A DNA stretch of 64,000 nt from Pocillopora verrucosa (taxonomy: Eukaryota; Cnidaria; Anthozoa; Scleractinia; Pocilloporidae): positions 24,312,404-24,376,403 of the forward strand of contig NC_089312.1 in assembly GCF_036669915.1 (NCBI RefSeq), given 5' to 3'. Position 1 is the stretch's first letter, and each line of letters begins with the position of its first letter. The position numbers were made by a program, and so were the translations under genes. Shown here in pieces: positions 36,413-47,563 of the stretch. The notes under the pieces were generated by a model. The model did no database searches. It was not told where the DNA came from and saw only the letters and a list, made by a program, of their open reading frames with translations.

Positions 36413-37351
36413 ATGGCAGCGGATGGTTTAGTCGCTTCGCTGCCCTCAATTGATCCTGACAACGATTTCGATGGTAGCGAATTCTCGCCTGTAGACGAGA
36501 AAACTGAAAGTAAGACTTGCTTTGACCAAAGTCTGATCTGGGAAGTTGCGGTACACCAGGAGTTCCTTGAACCAGAGATTGTAAGAGCGAAGAGTGTTAG
36601 TCCACACCGCAAAGTCAAAGTTCCAAGTACATCAACACAGACCGGCAAAACCAGGCGGGGTGAAGATAAACATCTGAGTACAGAACACACTGAACTTCGG
36701 CAACAGAATATGAACAGATCTGGAGTACCAAACCGTATGTCTTTAAAAACTCCTTGTCGAGATTCAGGTAATTTGTCAAGGAACGGTGAATTCGAGCTTC
36801 CATCCATCCCAGTTCAATCAAAACGACAAAGGGCCCTGACTGAACCTTATCTGTTGTCTTCTTTGAATGAAGGAGTTGACTTCGTAGAAGGCGATGTGTT
36901 TCGTAAGAACCTGAGTTTAATGTATCGTCAAGGTAGAGAAGTGAGAAAACTGGAGTATGATAACACGGCATCGAGAAGAACTTTACAGGAAGCACACGAC
37001 ATGATAGGAGATCTCAAAGCCAAGATTGAAAAGAGAAATAAATTCATCAGAGAGAGGAACAAGAAAGAAGGAGACATCGCTCATGTTGTTGAAACTTTAA
37101 AACGGGAAAAGGACGAAAAGCTCTTAGAATACAAAACGATACAAAAACGAATGACTGAGGCACTGGCGCTCAAAGACAAAAATCTTGAAGATATTGAGGC
37201 AGAGAGGACACAGGCTGAGAGTCTTTATCAAAAACAGTTAAAAGACAACACTGAACTGATGAGAAAAATTGAAGCAAGGGAGAAACAAATCAAGCAACTG
37301 AAAGACAAGACAGAAAAAGCAAAAAAATGGAAAGATAACGCTAGAAGCTAA
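36413..37351 (+). CDS. Coiled-coil protein B, uncharacterised (312 residues, single exon)
   Basis: The ATG at 36413 (MAADGLVASLPSIDPDND, context aaatATGG) is chosen as the first ATG of the frame; the stop is at 37351. Residues 1-150 are acidic, then polar and low in structure; residues 175-310 form a long charged coiled coil (DLKAKIEKRNKFIRERNKKE, IEAREKQIKQLKDKTEKAKK). There is no signal peptide or membrane segment, so it is probably intracellular. The coil aligns gaplessly over 104 residues with gene A. No intron interrupts the frame. The 3' end lies only 163 bp from the left end of the transposon at 37514. Function unknown. Confidence 0.75.
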   Translation: MAADGLVASLPSIDPDNDFDGSEFSPVDEKTESKTCFDQSLIWEVAVHQEFLEPEIVRAKSVSPHRKVKVPSTSTQTGKTRRGEDKHLSTEHTELRQQNMNRSGVPNRMSLKTPCRDSGNLSRNGEFELPSIPVQSKRQRALTEPYLLSSLNEGVDFVEGDVFRKNLSLMYRQGREVRKLEYDNTASRRTLQEAHDMIGDLKAKIEKRNKFIRERNKKEGDIAHVVETLKREKDEKLLEYKTIQKRMTEALALKDKNLEDIEAERTQAESLYQKQLKDNTELMRKIEAREKQIKQLKDKTEKAKKWKDNARS

Positions 37352-37619
37352 CTTAATTACAGTGAATGAAACAGCTGCTCCAATCATTTGGGTGGTTAAG
37401 GTTTTCAATGATTTAAAGAGCAGTTCGAGACGGTCACCAGTTCATCAAATTGGAATTAGGGTTTTTTTTTTAAAGGAACAATCAAGTTCGAGTCAGCAAT
37501 TTGCAATCCTTCGCATGGCCAGAAATCTGTGACAGTCAGCGGTTTGAAACGGGGGCTCGTGTATCGAAAAAAATTCCTACTACGCATGCGTTCTTGCATC
37601 AGATTACATACAGCAAATT

Positions 37620-38645
37620 ATGGCGAGCGGCGTAAGGGATTCGAGCAAGAATAGCCGCGGTTTATTTCTTCAATTACACAATGTTTCTTCTGCGGACCTT
37701 CTTTGGGATGAAAAAAAAAGTAGAAAAAGGAAAGCTAATGTTTCTTCTGATTATTTTGCCGTGGAAAGGTTAATCTCGAGGAGGACATCACATGGAACGG
37801 TGAGTTCACAATTTGCCCTGGTCTACGATGTATGTCATTAATTTTCTTACATGCTAAAGTTTTATAATTAAAATCTTCAGGTTCAATATTTGGTGAAATG
37901 GAAGGGATACAGCGCGTTTCATAATAGTTGGGAAGATGAAGATAACTTGACTACCGATCTTATTAGGTATTTATTGTTGTATCATTTTTTCAAACTGTAC
38001 TTAAATTACCATTACAATTGAACATGCTGAAATACGGAATTAGCAAGAGAGATGCACTCGTATAAGCTCATTCATAGAAAGGTTTATACTTAACTAATTT
38101 TTTTCACCAATAATACACGCAGTGATTGCTGCTTTTCTTTTTCTTCTGCCTTTGCATTGCTTTGAGTATTACTTGTTCATAGACAACCCCTCTTACAATG
38201 TTTCCATTTTCATTATTTTTCTTACAGAACTTATGACAAGCCAATTGTTGATAAAGAGAGGCTAACTCGAAACGTTGATAATCTGAGATTATCAGTCCTC
38301 TTTAAATTAAGAAGCAAATCAAGGTCTAATGCTATTTTGGACTTTGATCATGATTGTTTTCGTTTTTTGTTTTATGGTAAAGGAAGGGAGGGAAGGGAGA
38401 AGGGGTATACTTTGTTAGATAAGGATGATTTAAAAAAATGTGATTTACCAGAAAACTGGGATAGGGTTATTGATTGTAATGGGGATGGGGTAAGGGTTAA
38501 ATATCCATTTAAAATTAGATTGTTTTTAGCAAAATCACCAAAAACATATTCTATTATAAATGGGAAAATTCAAGAAGATCAGAGAATGTTAATTGAGAAA
38601 CTATCAATTGATTTCAGTCGCCAACCTGTAACTATTCAATCATAG
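37620..38645 (+). CDS. Transposon-borne chromodomain protein (three exons, 227 residues)
   Basis: Exons 37620-37799, 37881-37966 and 38228-38645 join in phase (0, then 2) with GTGAGT/AG and GTATTT/AG junctions. The chromodomain covers residues 44-89 ([12 protein letters not shown], then [10 protein letters not shown] and [13 protein letters not shown]); the aromatic cage positions correspond to Y45, W67 and Y70, so methyl-lysine binding is plausible. The C-terminal 135 residues are rich in Lys and Asp and unrecognised. In many transposons a chromodomain steers integration toward particular chromatin; here it is a separate gene rather than fused to the transposase, so it may act as a partner. 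The gene is convergent with the transposase, 362 bp between stop codons. Confidence 0.8.
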
Positions 38646-39007
38646 ATATTATAAACAGAAAGTGAAATTGAAATTAACTGTAATGGCTTTAGGGACTGTA
38701 AGGGGTTCCACCTGAACGCAAAAGCTGATAAGAATATGACCAACAAGTGAGTTGAATGTACAAAATATACATGGCCCCTATCTAATAACCCTAGGCTTAA
38801 TCCGCAGTATGAATTTGCTTGAAATTGCTTTTATTTACAAAGTTAATTATAATTTTGTTGAGTTGATGTGTTTTCACTGCACTCTTTGCTTGTCATGTAG
38901 CTTTTCATGTGAGTTTGTTTATATAATTTTGAATGTGTAAGGGAGTCCCCCCTTAGAGTAACTAAAGCCATTTCATGCTCCCAGAATACTAAATATTCCA
39001 TATTTTC

Positions 39008-41749
39008 TCATTGACAAATTTCCTCCAGTTGTTTAATTAGTTCAGCCTTGGTTTTGTTGCTGAATCCTCTTGCATTTCTCTTCTTTAATTCTTCTTTCAA
39101 TTGCTTCACTGTCATATGAGAACAGCTAGTGTCAGTGGTAGTGGACTCAGGGAGGGGATGTTCATTTTGAGCTTCAATAGATTGCTGGAGAGGATCTTGA
39201 CTTAAATTTACTCGTGCCTTTTTTCGGTTTTCTTTAATTTCAACATCCCAGTAGCTCTCCTTGCGCTTCATGTAATTGCGTACTTCCCGCTCGTGTTCTT
39301 TAAGCTCCCACTGACGTTGCTCTTGTCGCAGAACATCTCCTGCAGAATCCCACTTGTTGGACTTTCTCAGAATTATTGCACGTGCTACATCATTGTTCTT
39401 TTCAACTCCTTGCCCTGTAAATATTTTGACTGAGTGGTGGAGCTCAAAGAACTTGGGAATGTGTGCTACCATAATGTGCATGTATGGGGTAACTCTGGCT
39501 TTCTCATACCCTTCTCTTTTGCCATTTAGACTGACAAAAAGAGAAATCCACTCTTTGGCTTTCATGAAAAATTCTGTGGGGTCTTTCTCAGGGTTCCAGT
39601 CATTGACAACTTTGTAAATTTCTGCAAACTCTGTCCAGACTGCAACCACAGTTGATGCTGTTTCTGGGTGGAGAATGCTATGTAGCTTACTGGGAAGGTC
39701 AGCTAAAAGGATCTTTTTGTCTTTTCCAAGGAGACTTGTCCAGTCATGTTTCCCGCTACCTTTCCCATCTGCATTTCTTAGTTCCCACACATCAAAAGAA
39801 ACACCACAAGATTTGATTACCCTAATAAGGCTTTTTAGGTGTAATCCTGTTGCTGCCCCCTTTTTATGGTCTAAGTCATCATCTTTATCCCAGTCAAGGC
39901 ACTCCTGCACTAGATTTCCAATCAAAATATCTGTGATTCTCAGCATTAAGTGCAGCTCGTCTACCACTATACGATCCAGTGGTATATTTAGTATAGGTTG
40001 TTTATCACAACAGTAATTATCTCTGGATTTTTTAGACATTTCAAACATTTCTTTCAGTGTTCTTGCTAAGGGGGGAGTGTTATAACTTGTATAGTCATTG
40101 TTGATTCTCCAGCGATCATTTTTGTGTGTTTTACACCAGGCACAAGCATAATTAGATGTTGCCCCCTTCAGTCCAAGCATCAGTAAAATAAATTTATAAT
40201 CACCACCAAGATATAATTCAGTTTGAATCTCTTGGCCATCCACATTCATTTTACCTTTGGCAGTCAAGTCATTTACCTCATTGAATAAACTCTGGAATGA
40301 CTCTTTTATTGTGTGGTAACTCTCGGTTCCATTGACTATGCCAAGAGTTCTGTTTCCTTTTGCAGACATTACGGACTCCTCTGTTTGCAGAATGGAAAAT
40401 GAAAGTAAAATAAAATTTGAATTTCTTGTCATTCTGGCACCATCACCATTGATTTTGATTTTTATTTTATCATTGATGGGGTCAAAGTCACTGTTTTGCT
40501 TCAGGAAATCAGAGATATGTATTTTAAACACTGTTTCAGCGGAAGTTACTTTGGCCCCTTCAAACTTAGCATTTAGAGGTTCAATTTTGCTCATTTTGTT
40601 CAGTTGATCACGGCATTGTTTGACCAAGTAGGACCTTGGTAGACTATCAGTGATCATGGAAATTTCATGGTAAAATGAATCCCCCACACAAAATTTGTCC
40701 AGTAAGAAAAGGATTTTTTCAACATTCTCTTTTTCATGTGTGGACAAGGTACTATACTTTCTTTCTCCTGCTTGAGTGGGTAAATCTTGACAGTTGGGTT
40801 TACTTGTTATGTTGTGAACCACATCACTGTCTGATTCTTTGACAGTTAACCCAACTAGTTCAACACCAAAGGAAGAGCAGAACCAGAGAGCAGCTTCGGC
40901 TCGTGAAATAAAAGTTTTCAAGGTCCTGAACTTATTTTTCATAGTTGAAAGAGGTTTTCCCTGGTATGAACTAACTCCCACAGAATTTTCCAATGATGCA
41001 ATATAATCTTCAAGCTCTTTGTTTGTCTTCTGCAAAACTTGGGTTTCATTTTCCTTTTGGTTCACTGCCAGCACCATTTCCTCATAGATTCTTTCCTTCT
41101 CCAACTCTAAATCTTCATAGGCCTTTTTCCAATCTTGTAGCTCATTTTGTATGTTTTCAATTTCTTGATAGAGTTCATGTACAGGTTTTGTTTGACCCTC
41201 CATAACATGAAACTTTCGGACTCGATTATCCAACTCTTTTCTTGCCCTGCCCTTAGTTTTTTTGTAATCTAATGAAATTTTATAAGCAATATTTAACAAA
41301 GCTTCATCGATTCCATCTCGTATATTTTCATCATCGCTAAAGGCAAAGCATTGCCCGAATGTGCACTTTTCCACCAAATCTATGTAGCTGAACCTTTTTG
41401 CCGTGGGTGAATTTTCTGCTGCGCTTGTAGAAGGAGAATTTGCCTCTATCTCTTCACATCCGCTTGACAAATCTTGACCGGAAGTGTCACGCGACAGAAC
41501 GTTTCGTTCTTGAACAGTTTTATGCCATTCTCTAAAAAGAGGATAAGGAATTTCCAAAGTAAAAAGCACTCTTTTCTCTTTTTCCCTCGCCTCATATCTT
41601 AATTCCGGTTGAGTGAATTTGATTGCATCCTTAAAACGCGAGCAACATTGACTAAATTCGTCGCTCATTTTACTTGCAAATTTTCGGATATTGTGTAACG
41701 CCATTGCACAATTTATTAAAGGCACGGTTACATAGGTCAAGTAAAGCAT
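39008..41749 (-). CDS. Transposase-like protein with DDE-type motifs and C-terminal SAP domain (about 913 residues)
   Basis: The frame is open from 41761 to the stop at 39008 without introns. The first ATG is at 41749 (MLYLTYVTV); a second at 41668 (MSDEFSQCC) is also possible. Positions below count from codon 41761. Residues 195-260 form a coiled coil. The core has IKINGDGARM (D440), YLGGDYKF (D521), GLKGATSNYACAWCK with a Cys-x-x-Cys at 540-543, VVDELHLMLRITD (601-611) and FTGQGVEKNND (E787). I infer a D440-D521-E787 triad with a large helical insertion, as in hAT-like RNase H folds. Residues 883-914 (MTVKQLKEELKKRNARGF) are a SAP DNA-binding domain. Similar uncharacterised proteins are common in cnidarian and sponge genomes. 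It lies between matching inverted repeats, which argues for a transposase. Confidence 0.8.
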   Translation of the reverse strand: MLYLTYVTVPLINCAMALHNIRKFASKMSDEFSQCCSRFKDAIKFTQPELRYEAREKEKRVLFTLEIPYPLFREWHKTVQERNVLSRDTSGQDLSSGCEEIEANSPSTSAAENSPTAKRFSYIDLVEKCTFGQCFAFSDDENIRDGIDEALLNIAYKISLDYKKTKGRARKELDNRVRKFHVMEGQTKPVHELYQEIENIQNELQDWKKAYEDLELEKERIYEEMVLAVNQKENETQVLQKTNKELEDYIASLENSVGVSSYQGKPLSTMKNKFRTLKTFISRAEAALWFCSSFGVELVGLTVKESDSDVVHNITSKPNCQDLPTQAGERKYSTLSTHEKENVEKILFLLDKFCVGDSFYHEISMITDSLPRSYLVKQCRDQLNKMSKIEPLNAKFEGAKVTSAETVFKIHISDFLKQNSDFDPINDKIKIKINGDGARMTRNSNFILLSFSILQTEESVMSAKGNRTLGIVNGTESYHTIKESFQSLFNEVNDLTAKGKMNVDGQEIQTELYLGGDYKFILLMLGLKGATSNYACAWCKTHKNDRWRINNDYTSYNTPPLARTLKEMFEMSKKSRDNYCCDKQPILNIPLDRIVVDELHLMLRITDILIGNLVQECLDWDKDDDLDHKKGAATGLHLKSLIRVIKSCGVSFDVWELRNADGKGSGKHDWTSLLGKDKKILLADLPSKLHSILHPETASTVVAVWTEFAEIYKVVNDWNPEKDPTEFFMKAKEWISLFVSLNGKREGYEKARVTPYMHIMVAHIPKFFELHHSVKIFTGQGVEKNNDVARAIILRKSNKWDSAGDVLRQEQRQWELKEHEREVRNYMKRKESYWDVEIKENRKKARVNLSQDPLQQSIEAQNEHPLPESTTTDTSCSHMTVKQLKEELKKRNARGFSNKTKAELIKQLEEICQ

Positions 41750-42338
41750 TTTGGGATTCAAGATGGAGGACGAAGGGGCTAGAAACTACGGTTGACGGTC
41801 GACTAAAAACATGGCGTTTTCCCGAAATTTTTCTTGGGTTTTAAAAATGGCGTCACATTGAGAACTATTTAGCAGTATTTGGGCCGTTTTTCCACCAAGT
41901 TTGGAACCGATTTAGTGGCTTCAATGGCTCCTATTTTTGCACTATAAATGAAGTTTAGCATGTGAACAAACCAGTTCGATCTGGAAGAACATTCCTGTGA
42001 ACCCGTGAAGTGGGTTGATTTTCGACAATTTATGCTACCTTCGGACAGTTATTAAGGAAATGTATGGCGGAGTGCGAGGATTTCTACGTCCAACAAAAAT
42101 TGCTTCGGGAACCGCTTTAACACATGCAAATGCACACAGAGCACGCAGCGAAAGGTTGTACATATAATCCACTTTATTTTGCGATCTGGAAGAACTTGTC
42201 TCCTCTGGCGGTTGTAACACAGGAGCAATTATTAAAAGAAGGTTAGCTGAAAGCGCACTGTTTTCCTTGTAGTGATTTTGCGACTCGTTTGTAACCTAAG
42301 ACCGAGTTCGACATCGATGCGCATGCGTGGCGGCCATG
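41750..42338 (-). other. 5' region of transposase gene inside the transposon
   Basis: This is the leader between the transposase start and the right inverted repeat. A 61-codon minus-strand frame (42220-42035) ends near a possible donor (CGAAG then GTAGCA at 42037), so an upstream coding exon cannot be excluded, but nothing in it is recognisable. Confidence 0.35.
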
Positions 42339-42360
42339 CTGTCACGGATTTCTGGCCATG

Positions 42361-45300
42361 TAATTCTCTCCAAACTAAGCCATCCTTGTTCCTTCTCGGT
42401 GAATGATTTCTTCTGTTATATTCCTATCTTACTGAACTGATATTTTAGTGGTCTCGGCCATCATGTTGGAGGGTATAGGTAGCTCTGAACGTTGCAAAGA
42501 ATGACTGAAAATATTGTGACACTGGTTCCTAATAATCGATGATTTATGCATAACTGTTCCGCAAAATAACAAATGGTAAGCAACCAAGTAAGAATGTGTT
42601 TCGTGAAGTTATGATTGCATCTGTAATGTGATTTTGTCACTTAGGATAGATCTAACTGTGAGCTGGTACCATCACACCAAAGTTGCTCATGTTAAGCAAC
42701 CCAACACCTCAAACAATTGGAAAGAGATCCTCTTCTCCTTCGCCAGCACAATGAACGTGATCTCATTCCAATTAGGTTATTCACAGCCTCTATTCCTCTT
42801 CACTTCTAACTAACTGAACGCGATGTGAGATTCCAATAAGGGTAGAGCCCTGTTGATAAATTCATCAGTTGGGGGCCTGAGACAAGGCGTGGGGTAGGGT
42901 TAGGGTTTTAGGGTTAGAGCATGCACTCGCTCAGATAGACGATAGACCGATAGAAATGATAGATCTTGGGTCCATTGGGCCCAGGTCTATCGTTTAGCCG
43001 GAAGAAGAGGCTGTGGATATCGTGGTACCCTTGTGAGATAATTTTCTGATGACAAATTGATGATAGGTGAAAGCCCCTGAATGGACATCAGGGAGCCAAT
43101 GGTAGTGACATTAGGCCTTGACTCGCGAAGGAAGGCGAGATAGCCGGCATCGAGAAAGCAGCAACGTATAGGCCACGTTAGGCCTCGTTGATTTAGCATA
43201 ACAAACATAAAATGCCTCTGTGCACCAACTATCCTGGATAGTAGAAGTTTGGCAATGTGACCGTAAGCTATCTGACAGGCGCAGAAAGAAGATACGTTTA
43301 CTTCTTTCTAGTGGCACGGTTCCTCATGAGATCCTGTTCATTAACAACCCCAAACAAAGTTTGTAAAATTTAATTAACAAAAGGTTTTTTTAGGCTTTGA
43401 GCTTATCTGAGGAATGTATATTCTAACAGTTTCTGTCGAGGCCCGTTTTAGCTCGACTGCTTCAGTAAAAGTTGTTTCCGTGCCTCTTATTAAAACGAAA
43501 CCCCAGAGAGGATACAGTGAAAATGCCGCATTCTGAATCTAATGATTACCTCTTGTTTCAACTGATACCAAATACATATATTGTATGGGCTCAAGTCTCA
43601 ACTTGAGCTGTTAGCTGTCATGGCTCTCTAAAACCATGGCGACACGGGAACAGGAATTCTGGGAATTCTGCTTTGGGTCGGTACGTAGGTAAAATGGAAT
43701 CGTGACACTCACTTCCGTACACCCCTCCCCCTCCTCTTTTACTCTGTCTTGCCTTGTTAGCCACTTCATTGTATCGTAGCTCTTCTCGCTTGAAAATTTT
43801 TTATCAAATTCCTCTTACTAACCGTTTTTTCTGCTCATATTTATGGCCCAGGTGTAGAGCTCATGGGCCATAATTACATAATTCTATACAAAGGAATATA
43901 ATATGTATTAATACGAATTAAAGACTAAAAAGATTATTGCGCGCCGGTCCGGTAGCGCTCCCTAGGAATAGCTAACGTTTGCCTGCCAAGAGACTTAAAA
44001 TTACTACAAGGTCTAAAATTTGCTGACAAAGAATTGAAAAGGGCTGACGCGCTATCCTGGAAAGTGTCAGAGGCCATTGCCTACGTTCTTTCATAGGCAA
44101 CCAGCCTAATTTGAGAATAGTGTCAATACTGTTTACACAGTGTCCGCAGACAAAACTGGCTGCAGCAATCTGAATGCGCTGTATATCCTTTATAAAAGAC
44201 AGTCAGTAATTGGACAAAATATTATATCATTAAAGGCAAGGCGGGAAATAACTAAACTTTAAACTAATTTTTTTCTAAGATGAAAGTTAGTAAAGTTCTT
44301 GATTGGATTCCGGATAGAGGGGGGAGGTTTCGATTCCTTTAACTTTTAAGTTTGGTGGGCCGTACAGTGAAATACGGCCTGCTACTGATAAACATAATCA
44401 TCAAAATTTACTTATATATTGGTTTAGTATACAGAAAGTAGTTCATCTACACGCATTAAAACTGCATCAAAGATTTAATTTGAGTGCGTCAAAAGTATTA
44501 CATAAAATTTTTTTTGTATTTTTATTGTTATTGTACTTGACAAACAATAACAATACGCTTTCGTGGGCTAGAGAGATAAAAGCTTTTAGTCAAAAAATCT
44601 CTCTAAATTTTGTTCGATGAAGACATACAATGCAAAAATGTACTAAAAGTTTAAAGGACACGAGTGAAACCAACACCTTCTAGCAAAAGGATAGTTGATG
44701 ATAATTATATTTTTAAAAAAAAATTGGAAATATTTGGACGTCAGTTTATCGAAGAGGAAAGAAAAATCAATGGACATTTTGGTTATTTCAGGTTCCAAAG
44801 TAAATAACGAGAAGGCCAGCAGGATTGGAATATTAACTGTTTTATTATTGCAATTAAATGACGATAGTTGTTCTTAATGATGAAAACAACCAGCGAGAGA
44901 AACGGTCAGAATGTTTGCCGACAAAACGTTTAAATAGAAAGGAGTCGTCTGAATGAATTATACGGAAATAAAATTCAATCAGAATTGAAAAAAAAAAAAT
45001 TTAAAGCAGTTTTAAAAATTATTTTTCAAGTGATGTCAAATAAACATTTGAACTTTTTATTACTTGTTCATTACATATCTTGTGTAAAAAGGATTGACGA
45101 CTTTGGCCGCGCGAAAACGTTCAAGAAAATTTTTTGTTTAAGCTTTATCCTCTATTCTCCAATACAAGGTTTCCAACGAATATCTTGAGGAAAAGAGCTC
45201 AAAACATGAAGTATGATATTCACGAGTAAAATATCTGGCACAACTACATTTATTGAAGCAAAAACTTATGTTAGAAGTTGACTGTGTCAAAGAAGCTAAC

Positions 45301-47563
45301 CTCTCTCAAAAGTATACTTTCCTTTTTCTAAGGAGACCGCCGAGCAAGATTATTGTAAACTATGACCAACATTGTTCTCGTCTTAAAATAACAAACAGCT
45401 TTAGAACTGGTGCCGTTTGTCCCTAAATTTATTTGCAATATACCATCAAACCAATCGCGAACCAAAACAATTAAAAACACATTTTTTGATCATCTGTCGC
45501 TGTTTTCTTTTCCTTTTTACTGAGCCGATAAATTAACTTGACCGTTCACGTTTCTTTTATGTTTCATATTCTTTTCCCAAAAGAGAATAAAATAATTCAA
45601 GACACGTTAATTAAGACTTTGCTATCAACATTCTAGCCGGTGGCAAGTAACCGTAGGTTATCGGTTTAAATTCTCGTTTGCTCTCCTCAAAGTGCGCCGA
45701 TATCAGGAGAGACGATTATCAACACACATGCAGGTACATGAATACTGCTTTGTTTCTCGAACACAAAAGTTTCTTGAATGTGATCTTAGTTGAGAGATCT
45801 AACTTCGGTTTAATAATATGGTAATCACGACTTTTAAAAGACCGAAAACAAAAACCTCTATTTAGGGGAGCCATTAGCATGAATTTATGATCATGAGGTC
45901 GCCTTTGTGTCATCAAAGAGAAGCTGGACAAACATCAATTGAAGAATCAGCTGGCCATTGTCTTGAGTCATACGTGCAGGCCAAGAAATTTTGCGATCAA
46001 AATTCAAGCCTTAAGCGCACGTCCTTCGCCGTTCCTTCTTTCAACAATAACGAAAAAAAAATTTTGAGTAAAGTTCTCAAATCTTGGCAGAGAAGTCTCC
46101 GTCTTATTTCAAACGGTTGCAATAGACAATTCTCTCTGCTTTCTTGAGCTATAGCACACTGAGAGAAAATCATCGCTATGAGTAAACTTATGTTATTTCT
46201 ATCAACGACACTTTTTAGGGCTGTGACGTATTCTTAACATCAGCCAAGAAATAACAGATAAAATAACAATAAACCGCATGGAAAAACTGGCCCTTTCATT
46301 ATTTTCATTTCCTCCAGCCGTAACAAAAAAAAAATGATAATAAAAAATCAACGGCTTAGCATAGTTGCTTTCAATATGTAAAGAAACCGCCCACAAAAAA
46401 AAATTCAAATTGAAGTTTAGAAATTAAAATTTAATAAAAAGTAGAAATGAATCAGGTCTTTAAACTCGAAACGAAACCGTTTATTTGGTTTTTTTTTCAG
46501 GCGATAGTGGAAAGGTGTTGAGAAGTGTTTACCGAGAAAGGTTATTATCATACGTTCATTACAGTTTAAATTTGTCAAGGTTTGAAATAAAAAATTGGAT
46601 AAGAAAACTTACAACAGAAAAGGAATCAGTTCATTCTCTCTTAATTGAGAAATAGTACAAACTTCAGGACACAATTGGTAGTATCTCAGGTCAACCGAGC
46701 GAAAACATTGAATGCGCTTTTTTGGGAAGTTAAAACAAAACAAGAAGGTGCTTTAACTAAAAATACTCTTTCACAAACCAAGTGGAACACTGGCTAGAAC
46801 ATGTTTGATATCATTGTGGTAAAAGTCAAAATTTAATTTCACCAAGTTCTTTAACTAAAGTTTAAAACTTCAGCACATCTCTTCCCTGCTCTCCTTCAGT
46901 GCATCCCTTAAATACAGCGCGTGAATATCACTTATACAGGTGGCAATCATAGAGGAATATTAATGACTTTACAGGAAAGTGGTATCTTAAAATAGATCTT
47001 TATCGTCGCGCGCGTTAAAGGGTAATGGCGTACGATTTAAAAGATTTAAGCAACACGCGACACTCGTATCGCAAAACAACGGCGCGCGTCGAAAAGGTAA
47101 ACGGGATGCGCGAAAGACTAAATTGTACATTCAATATGCCTTTTTTGCTCGCTTAGAAGTCAGCTTAAGTCGCGTAGTTTGTATACTTAATTACTAAACG
47201 CTTGAAATATGCAAGGACAAGGTGGTACAAGCAAAATTACAATGACAAGATTTTTAAAAGTCAAATAATTTTAGAAATTCGGTGTGATATTTAAAACTTA
47301 AGGGGGTCAGTCGACTATAAGAAAAACAACAAAAGAAAAAAAAATTTCGTTCGCGTTTACCAATGACAAGGAAATAAAATAAACAGATTTCAAGGTAAAT
47401 TTACTTTTTTCCAATGTTGTGTGTTTTTATCCTAACCCAATCTGGTTGACCCTTGGCAAGTTTTTCGCCGAATCGTCTCAATTCTTGTTCTACGATGAGC
47501 GTTGCTAAATGCCCTGAAATTAACCACAGTAAGCTTTGTGAATATTCATGTCACACCGCTGTT
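42361..47563. other. Non-coding stretch, no gene recognised
   Basis: Short unsupported open frames only. A few imperfect TTAGGG-type units lie at 42897-42918. The segment 42960-43320 has overlapping open frames on the minus strand but no family resemblance that I can identify. Confidence 0.5.
42897..42918 (+). repeat. Short interstitial telomere-like repeat
   Basis: TAGGGTTAGGGTTTTAGGG-type sequence: about three imperfect TTAGGG units. Too short to imply a former chromosome end. Confidence 0.6.

Larger units (their letters stand above)
37514..42360. mobile_element. 4.85-kb DNA transposon with 22-bp terminal inverted repeats, chromodomain gene and SAP-domain transposase
   Basis: The left end (37514-37535, beginning CATGGCCAGAAATC and ending GTGACAG) and the complement of the right end (42339-42360) are identical over 22 bp except one T/C difference. 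Because CATG is palindromic, the outermost four bases may be a CATG target duplication with 18-bp inverted repeats starting GCCAGAAATC. Two convergent genes fill the interior: a three-exon chromodomain gene (37620-38645) and a 913-codon transposase-like gene (41749-39008). Both frames are free of lesions and the ends are nearly identical, so the copy is probably recent. A shared subterminal cgcatgcg occurs near both ends. The superfamily is not one I can name. Confidence 0.85.

Noticed and set aside
36615..36995. Minus-strand frames opposite coiled-coil gene B
   Set aside because: Antisense shadows of a gene whose coding strand shows a clear coiled coil.
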